Assembly (NCBI GenBank): GCA_025094145.1
Contig: JALLLS010000002.1
Span: 496,001 to 560,000 of the forward strand
Length of the DNA: 64,000 nt
Direction: 5' to 3'
Source: Spinellus fusiger
Lineage: Eukaryota > Mucoromycota > Mucoromycetes > Mucorales > Phycomycetaceae
A program made the translations under genes and the position numbers. Positions 37,101 to 49,139 of this stretch are shown here, one piece after another. Numbering within the stretch: the first letter of the stretch is position 1; each line of letters opens with the position of its first letter. The notes beneath the pieces are model-generated. The model was given only the letters and a program-made list of their open reading frames with translations, ran no database searches and was not told the origin of the DNA.

Positions 37101-38008
37101 CATTCGAAGCAGAAGCAGAGGTAGCATTGGAGACATTACCAGCAACAGAAGCAGAAGCAGCCAGCACATACACTTCATCAGAACAACTCATTGATACTAG
37201 CGACAGTGTATTAGCCTCTCCTGAGGTGGATCTCTTTGCAGACATTGCTTCCATCAACCCAAAGCCTGCTCAATCTCATTGGCGTGATATATCCTTTTAT
37301 GAGTCTTTCAAAGACACTCCCACCTTTTCTCCATCCCTCGAAGACACCTTAGAACCACAGAGTTTAGTAGACACTTCGGACTGGGAGAAGAATGTAGAAA
37401 GCCCAGTGCCTCCAATGTCTAGTACAGGACCCTTGTTTGATATATACAATCCAGTGACACCTCAGCCTTTAATGCTCACGACTAATATTGCTGCCCCTAT
37501 TGCTGCCACTGCCACGGATCCTACCCCTTCTGACTCCAACACCACAGCAATGTCCACAACCCCCGACTACCCAGTCCTCAGTGCTTCTAATCAAGAAGTA
37601 TTATCTCCTCCTCCATTGGAAAAACCGCCACAAAAAGAACACCCACACACTCCTACCACACTTTCAGTACAACTCCCTGAAGAAGTCTCTCCATCCAAGG
37701 ACTATGGAAAGCTTCTCGTCAAAGTTGAAGTAGAGACTATTAAATTTGGTAGACAAACTCTCCGGCTTTATGAGGTAAAGAGATCTATACGATCATTCTA
37801 TGATATGTTAAACCACCCTGCATCCACTCACTCTAAATTTTTATGCTAGAACCAAGAGATCAATGAAGCCGTACAAAAGTACTGTCAAGAGTTCGAGATG
37901 CAAGACCACTATGATAAGCTGATTGTTTATGCAACGAATATCTACACACACAAAAAGACAAAGCGTATTCTAAATGCTAAGAAGAAAGGGTCTAATGGCA
38001 GTATATAG
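34159..38008 (+). CDS. F-box/LRR protein with long low-complexity C-terminal extension
   Basis: Proposed five exons: 34159-35679, 35776-35851 (or 35842), 35923-36813, 36888-37774 and 37850-38008, giving 1177 (or 1174) residues. Residues about 20-65 are an F-box (FMDLPHSIVERICRYLPTQH, WSTSATSVLWETPEI). Leucine-rich repeats follow to about residue 430, including LTRLCLDGVRR, LQTLGISNGLITDSGLKRAC and LSTLDIEHCPHITT, of the cysteine-containing AMN1 kind. Such proteins are substrate receptors of SCF ubiquitin ligases. After residue 507 the chain becomes Ser/Thr/Pro/Glu-rich and disordered. It ends in a small folded-looking domain spread over the last two exons (YGKLLVKVEVETIKFGRQTL, then a join to NQEINEAVQKYC). 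Intron 3 must use a GC donor (AG|GCAAGT). If the first donor is ignored, the F-box frame would end at 35730, so two separate genes remain a less likely alternative. Confidence 0.8.
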
Positions 38009-38655
38009 GAATAGCATTGATAGTTATTTATTATTAATAAATATCACTCTTTTGATGATTGCACTTTACACTGAAGAGATGACAGAGAAATGACAGGGAA
38101 ATGACAGAGTATAAATACAAATAATAGAAATATAGATGTAATTCCCTATAGTTTTATAATGACCACTGCCATTTCCATAATTTTCATTATCATTATCATT
38201 ATCATTATCATTATCATTATCATTATCATTATCATTCTTTTCTTTTCTTTTCACTTACAAGATGGATTGCTGCTGCTGCTGCTGTCTTGGTGTTTTCAAA
38301 CACATCACATTAACCCACAATGTTTTTGAATGTCCGTCAGTCCGACAGCTCAAAACAAATAGCATCAGGGCAAGCTATAGAAACCCTCTTTTTCCACTAG
38401 TAGGTCAGTAGAGAGTGCCTAGAAGATGAAAGAAGACATCAGTCCATAAGAGTGGCTAAAACAGCCAGTCTAAAGATGGATGGATGGATGGATGTGTGGA
38501 TACGTAAATGAATGAATAGCTAACCCATCCTTCTTTCTCTTCCTCTCCCTATTTCTGCTGGCTTGTCTCTTTATACTATGGACATCGATACGCCCTCATC
38601 TCCACATTGACACCTACACTCCACACTCTGTATGGATGCACAGCAGTAACTAGCC
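38009..38655. other. Intergenic region, RPL8 promoter, with hexanucleotide repeat
   Basis: It contains a (CATTAT)n tract at 38185-38235, a short CTG run (about 38270-38284), GATG repeats (38477-38495) and a C/T-rich segment just upstream of the RPL8 start. Confidence 0.5.
38185..38235. repeat. (CATTAT)n hexanucleotide array
   Basis: About eight consecutive CATTAT units between the F-box gene and RPL8. Confidence 0.9.
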
Positions 38656-39417
38656 ATGGGTCGTGTCATTCGTGCTCAAAGAAAAGGTGCTGGAAGCATC
38701 TTCAAGTCCCACACCGTTGGTCGCAAAGGTGCTGCCAAGTTGAGAGTGTTCGACTTTGCTGAACGTCATGGTTATATCCGTGGTATTGTCAAGGAGATTG
38801 TTCACGATCCCGGACGTGGTGCTCCCCTTGCCAAGATCGCTTTCCGTGATCCCTACAAGTACAAGATCAACGTCGAGACCTTCATTGCCACCGAAGGCAT
38901 GTACACCGGCCAGTTCGTCTACTGCGGTAAGAAGGCCTCTCTCAATGTCGGCAACATTCTTCCTCTCGCCTCCGTCCCCGAAGGTACCATTGTCTGCAAT
39001 GTCGAAGAGAAAGTTGGTGACCGTGGAGCTCTTGCCCGTACCTCTGGTAACTATGTGACTGTCATTGGTCACGGTGATGATGGCAAGACCCGTATCCGTT
39101 TGCCCTCTGGTGCCAAGAAGATCATTCCTTCTACTTCCCGTGCCGCTATTGGTATTGTTGCTGGTGGTGGACGTATTGACAAGCCTATGTTGAAGGCTGG
39201 TCGTGCTTACCACAAGTACAGAGTCAAGCGTAACAGCTGGCCCAAGACCCGTGGTGTTGCCATGAACCCCGTCGACCATCCTCACGGTGGTGGTAACCAT
39301 CAGCACATTGGTCACGCTTCTACTGTTGCCCGCGACTCTTCCGCTGGTCAAAAAGTCGGTCTTATTGCTGCCCGTCGTACTGGTTTGCTCCGTGGTACCA
39401 AGAAGCTCAAGGATTAA
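38656..39417 (+). CDS. RPL8: 60S ribosomal protein L8 (uL2)
   Basis: An intronless 253-residue open frame, matching the usual uL2 length (yeast 254). It begins [19 protein letters not shown] and has [37 protein letters not shown] and [15 protein letters not shown]. The universally conserved [18 protein letters not shown] contains the histidine and peptidyl-transferase-centre contacts, and the end is [12 protein letters not shown]. uL2 is essential for subunit joining and for the peptidyl transferase centre. Codon use is strongly biased to C-ending codons, as in RPL17 in this window, which is a sign of very high expression. Confidence 0.98.
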   Translation: MGRVIRAQRKGAGSIFKSHTVGRKGAAKLRVFDFAERHGYIRGIVKEIVHDPGRGAPLAKIAFRDPYKYKINVETFIATEGMYTGQFVYCGKKASLNVGNILPLASVPEGTIVCNVEEKVGDRGALARTSGNYVTVIGHGDDGKTRIRLPSGAKKIIPSTSRAAIGIVAGGGRIDKPMLKAGRAYHKYRVKRNSWPKTRGVAMNPVDHPHGGGNHQHIGHASTVARDSSAGQKVGLIAARRTGLLRGTKKLKD

Positions 39418-39798
39418 ATCATTGGCTGTCTATCACTCTAATAAAAAAAGATGTACCCTTTGTAAATGAAATGTTCTTAGTATGTGTCTAGAAAAAGAAA
39501 AAAGTATATAGCAAATAGATGGATGTGTGTGTGTGTGTTCGTTAGTACCGACTAGGCTTGTGGTTATGGATGTAGTCTCCATAGCTTAATGCGTGAGTGT
39601 TCAATTCAGTGGCATTCTACAGTATTTGGTCACAACTTCAATGGCATATCCTGCTATCTTTTAAACTCATAGATATTTAGCAGTCATAATCAACTCGGAG
39701 TTGTGACATGCAAAATATAGCAATGGCATGACAGCAGTACAGGTACAACTTTCTTCCCTGCCTTTTCTGTGCGTATCGGACCTACAACTCTTTTTACT
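39418..39798. other. Short intergenic region between RPL8 and calcipressin
   Basis: AT-rich 3' flank of RPL8, a short GT run (39522-39538), then the upstream region of the next gene. No other gene is seen. Confidence 0.45.
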
Positions 39799-40815
39799 AT
39801 GGCCATTGACATGAACCTCATCACTTTAACCCATTCCATTGCTACCAATACACTTCTACTGCCTGATATCCCAAAATGTCTAATGAAATGTGACTCTTCA
39901 TTAAAGTCATTAAAAGTCAAGTTTGAGGAATTTGGTTCCTTGTCTCAGTTTATTGTAATGAAGGGGTTTGGACGTATTATGGTTGTCTATGAAAGTACAG
40001 CCCATGCCATGCAAGCCAAGAAAACAATGGACCGAGAAACTGTTGCCTGGCACAAGGAAACAGACAGTGACACTCCACACACACTTGTCTTTGGACAGCC
40101 ACCCGACTCATATCTACTAGAGAATAGCTTTGAGCTTCGACTGTATTATGGACAGGTAAACCACCTTCCATCCTACATACATACACTCTCTCTTTCTTCT
40201 AATAGGCGTAGGTAGAGTGTGGGCTAATAGATGTGTCTATAGCATAATCCAATCCATCCAGATCCAGTCTCAAGCCGACTTCAAGTGCCTGAGCTCAAAC
40301 GCAACTTCTTAATATCACCACCTGGCTCACCCTTTGATGACTGGGAGCAGATTCTGGAATCACCGCCCAATAAGGCTGTCTTGGCCTCTGATCTGAGCCA
40401 TGCCTTGGCAGAGCAGGGGGAAGACATGCTGGAGGACCTTGATACATTTCAGTTGGATGGCAATCCTAATGAGAGTCCCATACCAGTGTCCGCCGCTCCC
40501 CTGACAGGCATCGACAGTGGTTCCCAGTGTTCTACATCAAGCTCAGGGAGTTATCGTGCCATGGGTCCCAAGCTCAAAATAGTCTTGGGTGGTTCTATGG
40601 AGTCTACAGAGCATCTTCCCTTGATTACAGTCCAGGACTGGGATGGAGAGACTGGTATTGATAAAAACATGTTTTCCATGACAAGATCTGCCGCAAGGCC
40701 GGTGACAAGGAATGAGTCTCTGTCGACTACTATGGCTACTTCGACTTCTTTCTTTGGTGCAGTCACTAGAGTGGCACCTACAGCAAGACCTCCTATCAAC
40801 AGCATGAATGTGTAG
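39799..40815 (+). CDS. Calcipressin (RCAN-type calcineurin regulator)
   Basis: Two exons, 39799-40155 and 40243-40815 (930 nt, 309 residues plus stop). The acceptor TCTATAG at 40242 is chosen because only it keeps frame and restores LYYGQHNPIHPDPVSSRLQV, the family pattern after the RNA-recognition-like fold. Family marks are KFEEFGSLSQFIVMKGFGRI, MVVYESTAHAMQAKK and above all PELKRNFLISPPGSPFDDWE. The ISPPGSP box, phosphorylatable, contacts calcineurin. The protein binds and tunes calcineurin, the calcium-dependent phosphatase that controls stress responses, cation homeostasis and morphology in fungi. The C-terminal 150 residues are low-complexity and longer than in animal RCANs. The start is the first ATG after in-frame codons that do not look conserved. 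Confidence 0.93.
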
Positions 40816-41147
40816 ACTTCCTTTCTCTTTTCTCTGTGCATGTGTGTATGTGTGGGTGTGTTATTTAGAGGTTTAGAGGAAAAGAGAAGCACAGACAGTG
40901 GCATTGACAGGGGCAGGAGTGTAGTTACATGTCTATTTATGTTTGTTTATATAAATGTTACCCTTCAATCTACTCTATTAAAATGTCTATGGAAATATCA
41001 TTCTTTCATTAAGAATAGTCAGACACAGGATAAAGTAAATAGATACAATGATTATTTATTAGAACATAAATAGTACAGCGTGGTTTTATGATGTACTTGA
41101 AATAAACAGCACCAACCACTAATAATTAGATAGAGGGTATGCATGTC
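40816..41147. other. Convergent intergenic region
   Basis: This short gap lies between the 3' ends of the calcipressin (plus) and RNase T2 (minus) genes. TTTATTAGAA-type sequences suggest polyadenylation regions for both strands. No gene is seen. Confidence 0.5.
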
Positions 41148-41977
41148 TTATTTGTTGGGGAAGAAGATCTGGCCAGAGCATGAAGAGTCCTGGGAATCAG
41201 TACCGATGTAGGTGCTGGTACCCTGGACATTGAAGTAGAGCCAGATTTCATTCAAAGTACCGCGAGTACAGGAGATCTTGGGAACAATACCATAGGCGTT
41301 GGAGATAGCATTGGACATATCATCAACATCATATGAATCACCGGGGGTGATACCAGCACTAGACAAAGCCTGGTAGAGATCGTACTGGCTACGGAGGTCC
41401 AAGGCAGTCTGGAAGTAAGTGTACATTTCACTGTACTTCTTGTAGGCAGAGCCAAAGCAGGCAGGGTTCAAGGTAGTCACACAGGTGCCGTGCTTGCTCC
41501 ATTCGTGAGACCAGAAGACGTTGTTGTCGCCATTGTAGGAAGGCCAGTAGGTGTTCATGTCATTGTAGAGACTGGGGTTACCATTCTGAACAATGGAACC
41601 AACAGTGTTGTAGATTCTACTGGAGTCACAGCCGTTGTTACCAGTCTGTCCACCAGAGCAGGTATCGGGCCAGAGACCGTGGAGTGTGAAGGCATCATCA
41701 GGACCGAAGCCCTGTACCCATTGCTGAACAAGGACAACGAGACCGTTTTTGGGAGAACAGCAAGAGTCAACGTTGGCGTTGCTGCAGGACATGACATTGG
41801 CTAGAAAATAATAAGAATGAGTTGCATTGTTCTGATGAATGTCCAAGGATTTCTCGGATGCTTCTCTGCAAGGAATGATTGTTTACCTGGGCATGTAAGC
41901 TTAGCAGTAAGAGCAGGGACAGCAGACACAACAGAGGCAAGAGCCAAGACAAGGCCAGTAGAGATGAAAGTCTTCAT
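41148..41977 (-). CDS. Secreted ribonuclease T2 (RNase Rh-like)
   Basis: Two exons on the minus strand, 41977-41887 and 41800-41148 (744 nt, 247 residues plus stop). The first exon encodes a signal peptide (MKTFISTGLVLALASVVSAV). Joining at CP-A gives CPANVMSCSNANVDSCCSPK, the N-terminus of the mature RNase T2 fold. Both catalytic segments are intact: CAS I FTLHGLWPDTC and CAS II FWSHEWSKHGTC, with the three histidines and the glutamate needed for catalysis. Cysteines are placed as in Rhizopus RNase Rh, which it resembles throughout (GLVVLVQQW, ITPGDSYD). The enzyme cleaves single-stranded RNA to 3'-nucleotides through a 2',3'-cyclic intermediate, outside the cell or in vacuoles, for phosphate and nitrogen scavenging. 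It appears complete and functional. Confidence 0.96.
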
Positions 41978-44900
41978 GTTGTTATGAGAATACTTGGTAC
42001 TGAAATACTATTTTGCAGCTTTTCTTTCCTTTATATAGTGTTTTCATGCCCTGCTAATCCTGTAAAGAAGCTGACTTTCTAACAGGTAATTATTTCTAAA
42101 TATGGTAATTATAGACCTCTATTGATGGTGATAAAGTGACCAAACTGAAAATCCACCTCAATTTCCCTTTATACGTCCATAATAAGAAAGGTTTAGATAT
42201 TCTTCAACTTGATTTAAGTGATTCATTTGAGTGTTTTGTTACACTGTGTTGAAGTTAAAAAAAAGGAATATCTTAAAGTACAGCCTTCAAATGGAGGTAA
42301 GATCAATATTTATATATATGGATAAGACAAGAGATTAAAATAAAAATAAAAAACTCTTCTTAGAGTATATCAACTCACTCAGCTCAAATCAAGGGACGAG
42401 ATATACTTAAATAAGCAAGTATTATGGTTATTCACTTTAAATTAATACAGGGTCACCCTGGTGAGATATTTCAATTTACTTTTCAGTGTCTTAGAGATAT
42501 AGAAAACAGTTGCTACGAATTTAGAGTTTTTTTTTTCTTTCTTTTTTTTTTCGATACATAAGACAAAGTAATACAAGTAGATTCACAAGTCACTTTTTAT
42601 TCTGAGGGTGAAAGAGTGCCTCTTAGAATACAATATTTTATAATGAGTATGTTAAAACAGCATGGTCATAGGTACAGGCTAAGCCAATAGTTTATGAGTA
42701 AAATAGAATGTTTTACGTGTGTATCACCATGCTCCGGAAAGCAAATCAAAGATTGGCATTATCTTGTATGTGTACAGGTACAAACGAGTCTCTGTTGGTC
42801 ATTATCATTGGTGTTTCTATCTTGCTACAGTAGATAACACTCCAGTGCATGGATTAGAGACCGATCATTACTTCTTATGTCAATTGTGACGGCTATAACT
42901 ACCATGAATACATTCAACACTCCTCTTGATCCTTAAGCGGGGTTGTCTATTGCCAGATGGAGATTATTAAACAAATTCTTCTTTGGGATCGGAGTATGGC
43001 AACCAGACACTGCTATTTGAGTAGCTTATAACAAGCCCTCATCAACAAAACAAGTGAATAAAGCTCCATTAGCCATAAATATTCATGAGTAAACTTTATT
43101 TAATAGAATAGAATATTTCAGAAGAGTTGATTTTTGTTTTATAAAGCTGTAGTGACTGATTGAAAAGAGAAAGACATACATTCTAGAACACATTTCATAG
43201 TAAGCTGAATAAAGATTGCTCTCTTATGCTCCGAAGACGGATAGGATTTACTTATCTAGTTGGATTATACGTTACAGGCTGATAAAGAAAAATACAATGA
43301 CTCTCTTGTGTTTGATAGATGAGTAGACTACCTCAACATTTATAAGGAAAGTTTGAAAAAGACGGAATAAAGTTTTTTTTTTTTTTAAAAAAAAAAAAGG
43401 CCACTTGTATCTGTGCATCTGCTTTGTGAACAGAAAGTAATGATTTTCTATTGGAAACAGAATATAGAAGTAGATATGTATTATAAAAGTATTTATATTT
43501 CAATATAATATTGATCTGTATCAATACAATAACACCATTACTCTAAACAATTTTTTAAATAAGAATAACATTTACTTTCTTACATGCATATAATTTATAT
43601 ATTATGCATTGGCTGTTGCATCTGCGTGATCTGAAGGACAGAAAAATCCTATAGTTCTCCTACTATTATTTTACAGATTATTCTTAACCTTTTTAATACT
43701 TTTCACCAATGGTACCATGGATATTTTGCTTCTTGATAAACAAAAAAATACTACAAAAAATAAACAAAATACAACTCATATAAATGATACTTTGTTCCAC
43801 TTGAATCTAATGCCTAACTACTGCTAAACACACTTGTCTCTACCCTGTAATTAAAATAAAATAAAAAGAGAACATCAGTTCTGGTTGAATAGGCTCTGAG
43901 ACCATAAACGGCAATAGACTGGACACATTATACTAAACTGCGTTAATAAGTTGCTATTTTTTTTTCTTTCTTTTTTTTCTTTTTCAGGGACCGCGTTCCT
44001 TAAAAGAAGAAAGTTAACCCACGTTCATACAGGCCTGTATATCAGACGCTAGGAAAATCTTGACAGTGCCTTGCATTAGTTTAAACCTTACTTCATTTGT
44101 TTGACTAACATTGGTAATAGATTCATACTACACTTTTCAATAACTTCGAAAGGTCACTATAAGTACCTGACCTGCAATCCTCAATTATGTTTATGTTTAC
44201 ATTGCAACCTCTGTTCACATCAATGTCTATATTTAAATATCGCTTAAAGCTAAGACAAAGTGAATGATTTAATTTAGTTTATTGAAAACGGAGAATAGAA
44301 ACTGCTTTTATATCCTTTCAGTAAAAGTATTAGCTTCATATGAGATGTCGAGAGCTGCTTTAAAGAATTCAATATATAATAAGGTGAGTTGAATAAGAAG
44401 TGAAGTTATTATCAATACAAACACTAGCATTTATTTAATAAAAAAGCTAAGATATTGTTCATAGTATTATTATTTTTAGTGTTAATGCTTTTGTATCTGT
44501 GTGAAATAGTAGTGAACAAGGAGATAGTCGGCACTTTAAACGTCGCCTTCCTTTTTTGTTTTCATACTTTATCTTGACATTGTTATAATTCTATAGATCT
44601 CTTAATTAAGCATTTTTATCATTTAATAAGGAAAGTGGATAATGCTTATAAGACAACCGGGATGTGTTTTTATACTGAATAAAAACAGTTATATATTATT
44701 TATTCTAGTTACAAGAAGATATCGGATTCTAAAACTATTGAATATTTTCTTATTCACATAATTATTAAGGCTAACTTTTTGGATAGGACATACATAAAAA
44801 TAAATCAGGGAGTTTACTTTTTCCCATTTGTCAGCTTCACTTTTATCTGGCCCTATTTTATGATAGTTCGTGAATAGGTGTGATGTAGATTGGGTAAAAT

Positions 44901-46903
44901 GAGAATAATATAAGGTAGTCTATTTTTTTTCTTCTTCTTTTGGTATTAGGGCCAAGCTTTTTGAAAGTATGAGAAAATAACCGTTGAATACGAACATGCA
45001 CCAAACATTCGGAATGTATTATATTTCATATGATATTGTGTCAATCTATTCAACAACAAAAACGACAAAAAAACCTTTTTTTTATATAGAACAAATAATC
45101 TTGTATTGAATATATGAATTCTTTCTTTCATGTATATTGTCCATAACCATAATCTGATACTGCACGAACACTTTGATAATTGCCTTTGAGCTTCTTGTAT
45201 CTATAGAATGCAGTACTAAGTTTTACTATGATTTTGTTCCCTAGATATAGTCACATGCTTATGTTGAGCTTGGTAATCTAATTCCGGAAATAAATCATAC
45301 ATTTAGACTTTCCTTCAGAATGACACTAATAATCAAATGAAATTGGCTTAGATATTGACTAAGACTTACACTTTTTTCAGATATTGTCCGTTCACTTTTT
45401 GAATAAGATTCTGTTCAAAAAATCACTCATTTTGTTTCTTTTTTTATGGGCTCGCAGTCAATTTTCCATTCAAAACGATTGAACGGAATCTTGTTCAAAA
45501 AATGTATATTCTAAAGAATTTAGTCATAAAAGACATGGATTTTTGTTTTGTTTTAACTATTTATCTAAAGATATATGGAAACAAGACTTTTCACTACATC
45601 TAAGGCTATCTATTAATTGATTTGCATAGATTTTATAGTATGAATATTTTAAAATCAAACAAAAAACCAGACTGGAGTGTATTTATAACTTATTCTCATT
45701 AATATTTATGTGTTTGTGAGTTATGTACCCCATATTTTCTAAAATGGTAATATTTGTGAAAATATAACCAAACAATAGCTACATCATCAAGGCGCTTTTT
45801 ACAGCCGAGTTTATGATAACGTGGTATTATAGCCCACTCATAGTCTGTGTTTTGAAGAGCTTTTGGATTTGAGATAATGTATCTTCCTAGTTTTATTTTC
45901 AAAGATCAGTGACAAGAAGAGGGATATAATGATAAAGTGTATCCAAAAAGGCAAACTAATTTATGGAAATATGCTTTTGGTTACTGCCACTTTGCTCGCT
46001 TCTTTTTATTATTATTAGGCTTACTCGTAGTCGAAATAAAGACTTGTATAAACTTTAAAAGGTTGTGTGAAGATGTCGTTTTCTGATATTCCGTAGTCAT
46101 TAAAGCCTCTTGGATTACACACGGAGATAAGTATCATTTCCTTTTATTCAATCTAAATTGTTTTATTTTGTGGTATTGGATGTTGAGTGTCGGGTCTATT
46201 GTGTGCCCGAAAATCCCCCTATGAGAACGTGTGAATAAATAAGATAGGCATGAAAAATACTCTAAACATAATAGTGTAAACATATAAAAAAAGGAAAAAG
46301 GTGACATTAGTGAATTATTGTGAAGAAAAGGGTTTAAAGATAGGAGCCTTAAAAGAAGGAAAAAATAACTTTCTTAAATAAACAACTATTAGAGATTAGG
46401 CATTAATCGTCATGCTGATGAGTGCCTTTTTGCAATGATCAGAGTTCTCAAAAAGACTGATGGGCTAAGAGGTATTTTTGAAAAGGTACACACAGCCACT
46501 TATATGAACATCTTAAAGTGCTGCTAAGTAGGTGATTGATGAAAGGGTAAATGAAGGGGCTTGAAAATGAATAATTTGTCGATGTGACGATCTTGTTACT
46601 ACATAATGACTGAGTAGGAACAGTAAAAAAATCCTACAAAAAAGCTCAACAATAACTCTTATAATCGTACCATTATCATATGCAATTTTGTTTTGTTTTT
46701 ATCTTTCTGTACAAGACAACTTCATTAATCATAAATACTTATTTAATTAGTCTTCATAGTTAGTATGTTGGTATGTATCATTTGTCATGTACTAATAATA
46801 GTTAATACAAGCAATGTTGGGTTGAATCAGCTTACTAAGAGATATAAGGAAAGTAAGAGTCCTACATTAACATCCATTGAAAATAGTAGTTCAAAAAAGG
46901 TCT
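41978..46903. other. AT-rich gene desert
   Basis: This covers the RNase promoter and then nearly 5 kb of AT-rich DNA without recognisable coding, RNA gene or transposon end. It has long T/A homopolymer pairs (for example 43375-43397, T-run followed by A-run). Frames of 60-67 codons are not credible. Confidence 0.5.
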
Positions 46904-47076
46904 TTGTTTTTAGACTCTGAGTATTATTATTTTTACTTTCCTACTCTACATTTTATGAATATCTCTAAGAATATCCAAGAATAAATGAGAGATACTTTGA
47001 ACTATTGCTTTAAAGAGATATTCATAAAATGTAGAGTAGGAAAGTAAAAATAATAATACTCAGAGTCTAAAAACAA
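46904..47076. repeat. Perfect inverted repeat, 63-bp arms, 47-bp loop
   Basis: Bases 46904-46966 are the exact reverse complement of 47014-47076, 63 of 63 positions by my reading. The arms begin TTGTTTTTAGACTCTGAGTA and end ATGAATATCTCT. The 47-bp spacer (46967-47013) has no obvious structure. Just outside, both sides continue with similar GTCT... sequence after a 2-bp offset. It could be a foldback/MITE-like element, a hairpin RNA source, or a recent inverted duplication. Confidence 0.95.
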
Positions 47077-47739
47077 ACAGACCCTTTTAATCTTCATCTT
47101 AGTAAACAGCTCTTTTTCTTACTGATTTCCCACTTTTATTTGTATTTTAAGTTGCTGATTTTGTCAATGACTCACCAGGCTTTGTTTAAAAGAGCGTAAT
47201 ATAAAGCTATCCTGTGTTTGTAAGAACATAATATTTGCTCAACAACTCAGAAATTAAGTGATAACATTGTAGTGATAATCCCTTGTACAAGTCAGATAGT
47301 CGTCAGTGTTTATAGTTAACAGTAATACAAAAGCTTATTTCAAATCACTGGGAGTCTTACATCTGTATAAAGGCAGCGTTTATTAACTTTTACAACACTC
47401 GCTGATATGAGGGTCCACAGTATTTACTAAAACAAAATAACCCAATAACAAAGGTAGACAGTTTTTGTTAAATGCGTCATGTTAAACCTAAATTGTAAAG
47501 TTAAAGTATTAAAGATAGTATTTATCAGTTTGGTACACTAGACATTATAATGTCTTTTTGCATGACAGAATCTAGCAAGACATACTTCATTATTCTTTAG
47601 ATATCTTATCTATATCATGGGCTTCCTTTAGTCATTCAACTATGGTTCCAGCGATAATCAGAGAGAAAGGTGGGGATGAACCAGAAGGCTTGGTCCTTTT
47701 CTTGGTTCTAGGTGTATCATTTCTGTCGTGCTTTCTTTT
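47077..47739. other. AT-rich spacer between the palindrome and the Fanzor-like relic
   Basis: No coding region or repeat could be supported. Confidence 0.4.
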
Positions 47740-48481
47740 GTTCTATCTACAAAAGTGCTTTAGGTGGTTACCATTTTCCCTTTGAGATAACAGACTATGT
47801 CTGAGGTATAATGTAGCAGCTAGATCACGGTTCCAAAGCTTCAATGTCTTGTCTTTTATACAATTTTGGTTTGAACACCCATTTGAAGAGAGAGAAGGAT
47901 GAGTTTTTGTCTTTTGTTTCTGATAATGTAGCTTAAGATAGCTCTTCAATAGATTCAATATGATCTTTATCAATAGGTGCTTTGCGACCAACACTGTCAC
48001 ACCATCGGTTTCTATGTACCTTGACATCTCATTGACCTATTTATACCTTGATTTTTGAACATCTTTGATTTTAGATTGACTGCATGACCCCAAAGATCAA
48101 ACCTATTGTCTGTATAGCTCTTGTTTTCTTAATATTTAGGATGTGTGTATCTTTGTGTCTATCGTAATGTGAGAGGGAATGAAGCTTTTACGAAGTGAGA
48201 AGCACTTAAAATATCTGTTTCCATTCTCTTCACATAGTTGGCCCAGCTCAGAAAATGCGTACATGTGCTTGGTTGGATTAGCTTTAACATCATAATAGAT
48301 GGAGTTTTTTTTTAGCAAATCTATAACTGGGAGGATAGCAGGCTAGCAGTTCTTGTACTTGGTTAATGGTCCTTTTTTTTAAGAAATCTATGGGTGCATT
48401 GGGAACAGTCTTTGTTGAGATATCGAGTTTGATTTGCGTACACACATCCAACACATTTAATCTGATAAAAGTGACCCTCAA
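47740..48481 (-). pseudogene. Fanzor-like (eukaryotic TnpB/RuvC family) relic, copy 2
   Basis: On the minus strand, pieces occur in the same order as in the copy at 13393-14181. An upstream part (48318-48136) reads MYAFSELGQLCEENGNRYFK then SLRKSFIPSHITIDTKIHTS, a motif block I associate with Mucorales Fanzor-like proteins. Next come a diverged linker and SRYIETDGVTV (about 48027). A cysteine pair (NGCSNQNC) and the C-terminal KTLKLWNRDLAATLYLRHSL follow. About 400 bp at the C-terminal end are nearly identical to copy 1, including the joining of TDGVTV to the C-terminal cysteine region, so the catalytic middle is missing in both. Copy 2 has an extra deletion of about 34 bp. The N-terminal side is cut by Tc1-type sequence at about 48474. 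Confidence 0.5.
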
Positions 48482-49088
48482 AAGTAACCACCTTTTTTTT
48501 TTAGTTTCATACTTTTCTTAATAGTGTTATAACTTCATGAATCTATCAGATAGAAACATAAAACCTTCAATGTATAAAGATAGTAGTGTTAATAATACAA
48601 AAAAAGGTTTTATTTGCAGGTCACTCAATAGCTACTGTGACCCCCCTGGCATCTCTTCTCTATGCTGGCAATAAGGGTGTTTGTTATACTACCTTCGATG
48701 TTTTGCCCCACTCCAGCATCAAGGACGCCCCCAACTTCTCCTTGGTGGTATACACCATCCTGTTCTTCCTAATAACCTTCTTGAGGTGGGCCCATAGATG
48801 CTCAATTGGATTGAGATCAGTATTGTGAGAGCCAGTAACGAGTCGATCATTATACTACTTACAGCCTTTCATTCTCGAGTTGTTTTAATAATAGGGAGTC
48901 TATCATTGTCCTTCTGTAAGTGGTGAATGGTTTCAGGGTTTATGAAAAAAATGTTTGAGTTCATAGCACTAAGCTTCTCTCAAGACATTGATATACTTGT
49001 CAGAGTTTATTTCTATCCTACACTACGATCAATCTCCCAACACCCTCCCCATCGAGACAGACTATACCATCACTCCACCACCTCCAAA
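48474..49088 (-). mobile_element. Truncated Tc1/mariner relic (C-terminal half of transposase)
   Basis: It starts with a Tc1-like terminus after TA (AAAAGTGACCCTCAAAAGTA from about 48470). The minus strand reads, with frameshifts, FGGGGVMV, then KYINVL, then HNTDLNPIEHLWAHLKKVIR and VYTTKEKLGA. This is the same transposase family as the element at 5313-7019. The N-terminal half and right terminus are absent. A second Tc1 relic begins at about 49140. Confidence 0.7.
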
Positions 49089-49139
49089 CCACATTGCATT
49101 TGATCTAAGAGCTTCAAACTTAAGCAAACCAAAGCTCAA

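Noticed and set aside
38650..39351. 233-codon minus-strand frame opposite RPL8
   Set aside because: Shadow of the strongly biased RPL8 codons; the plus strand is unmistakably uL2.
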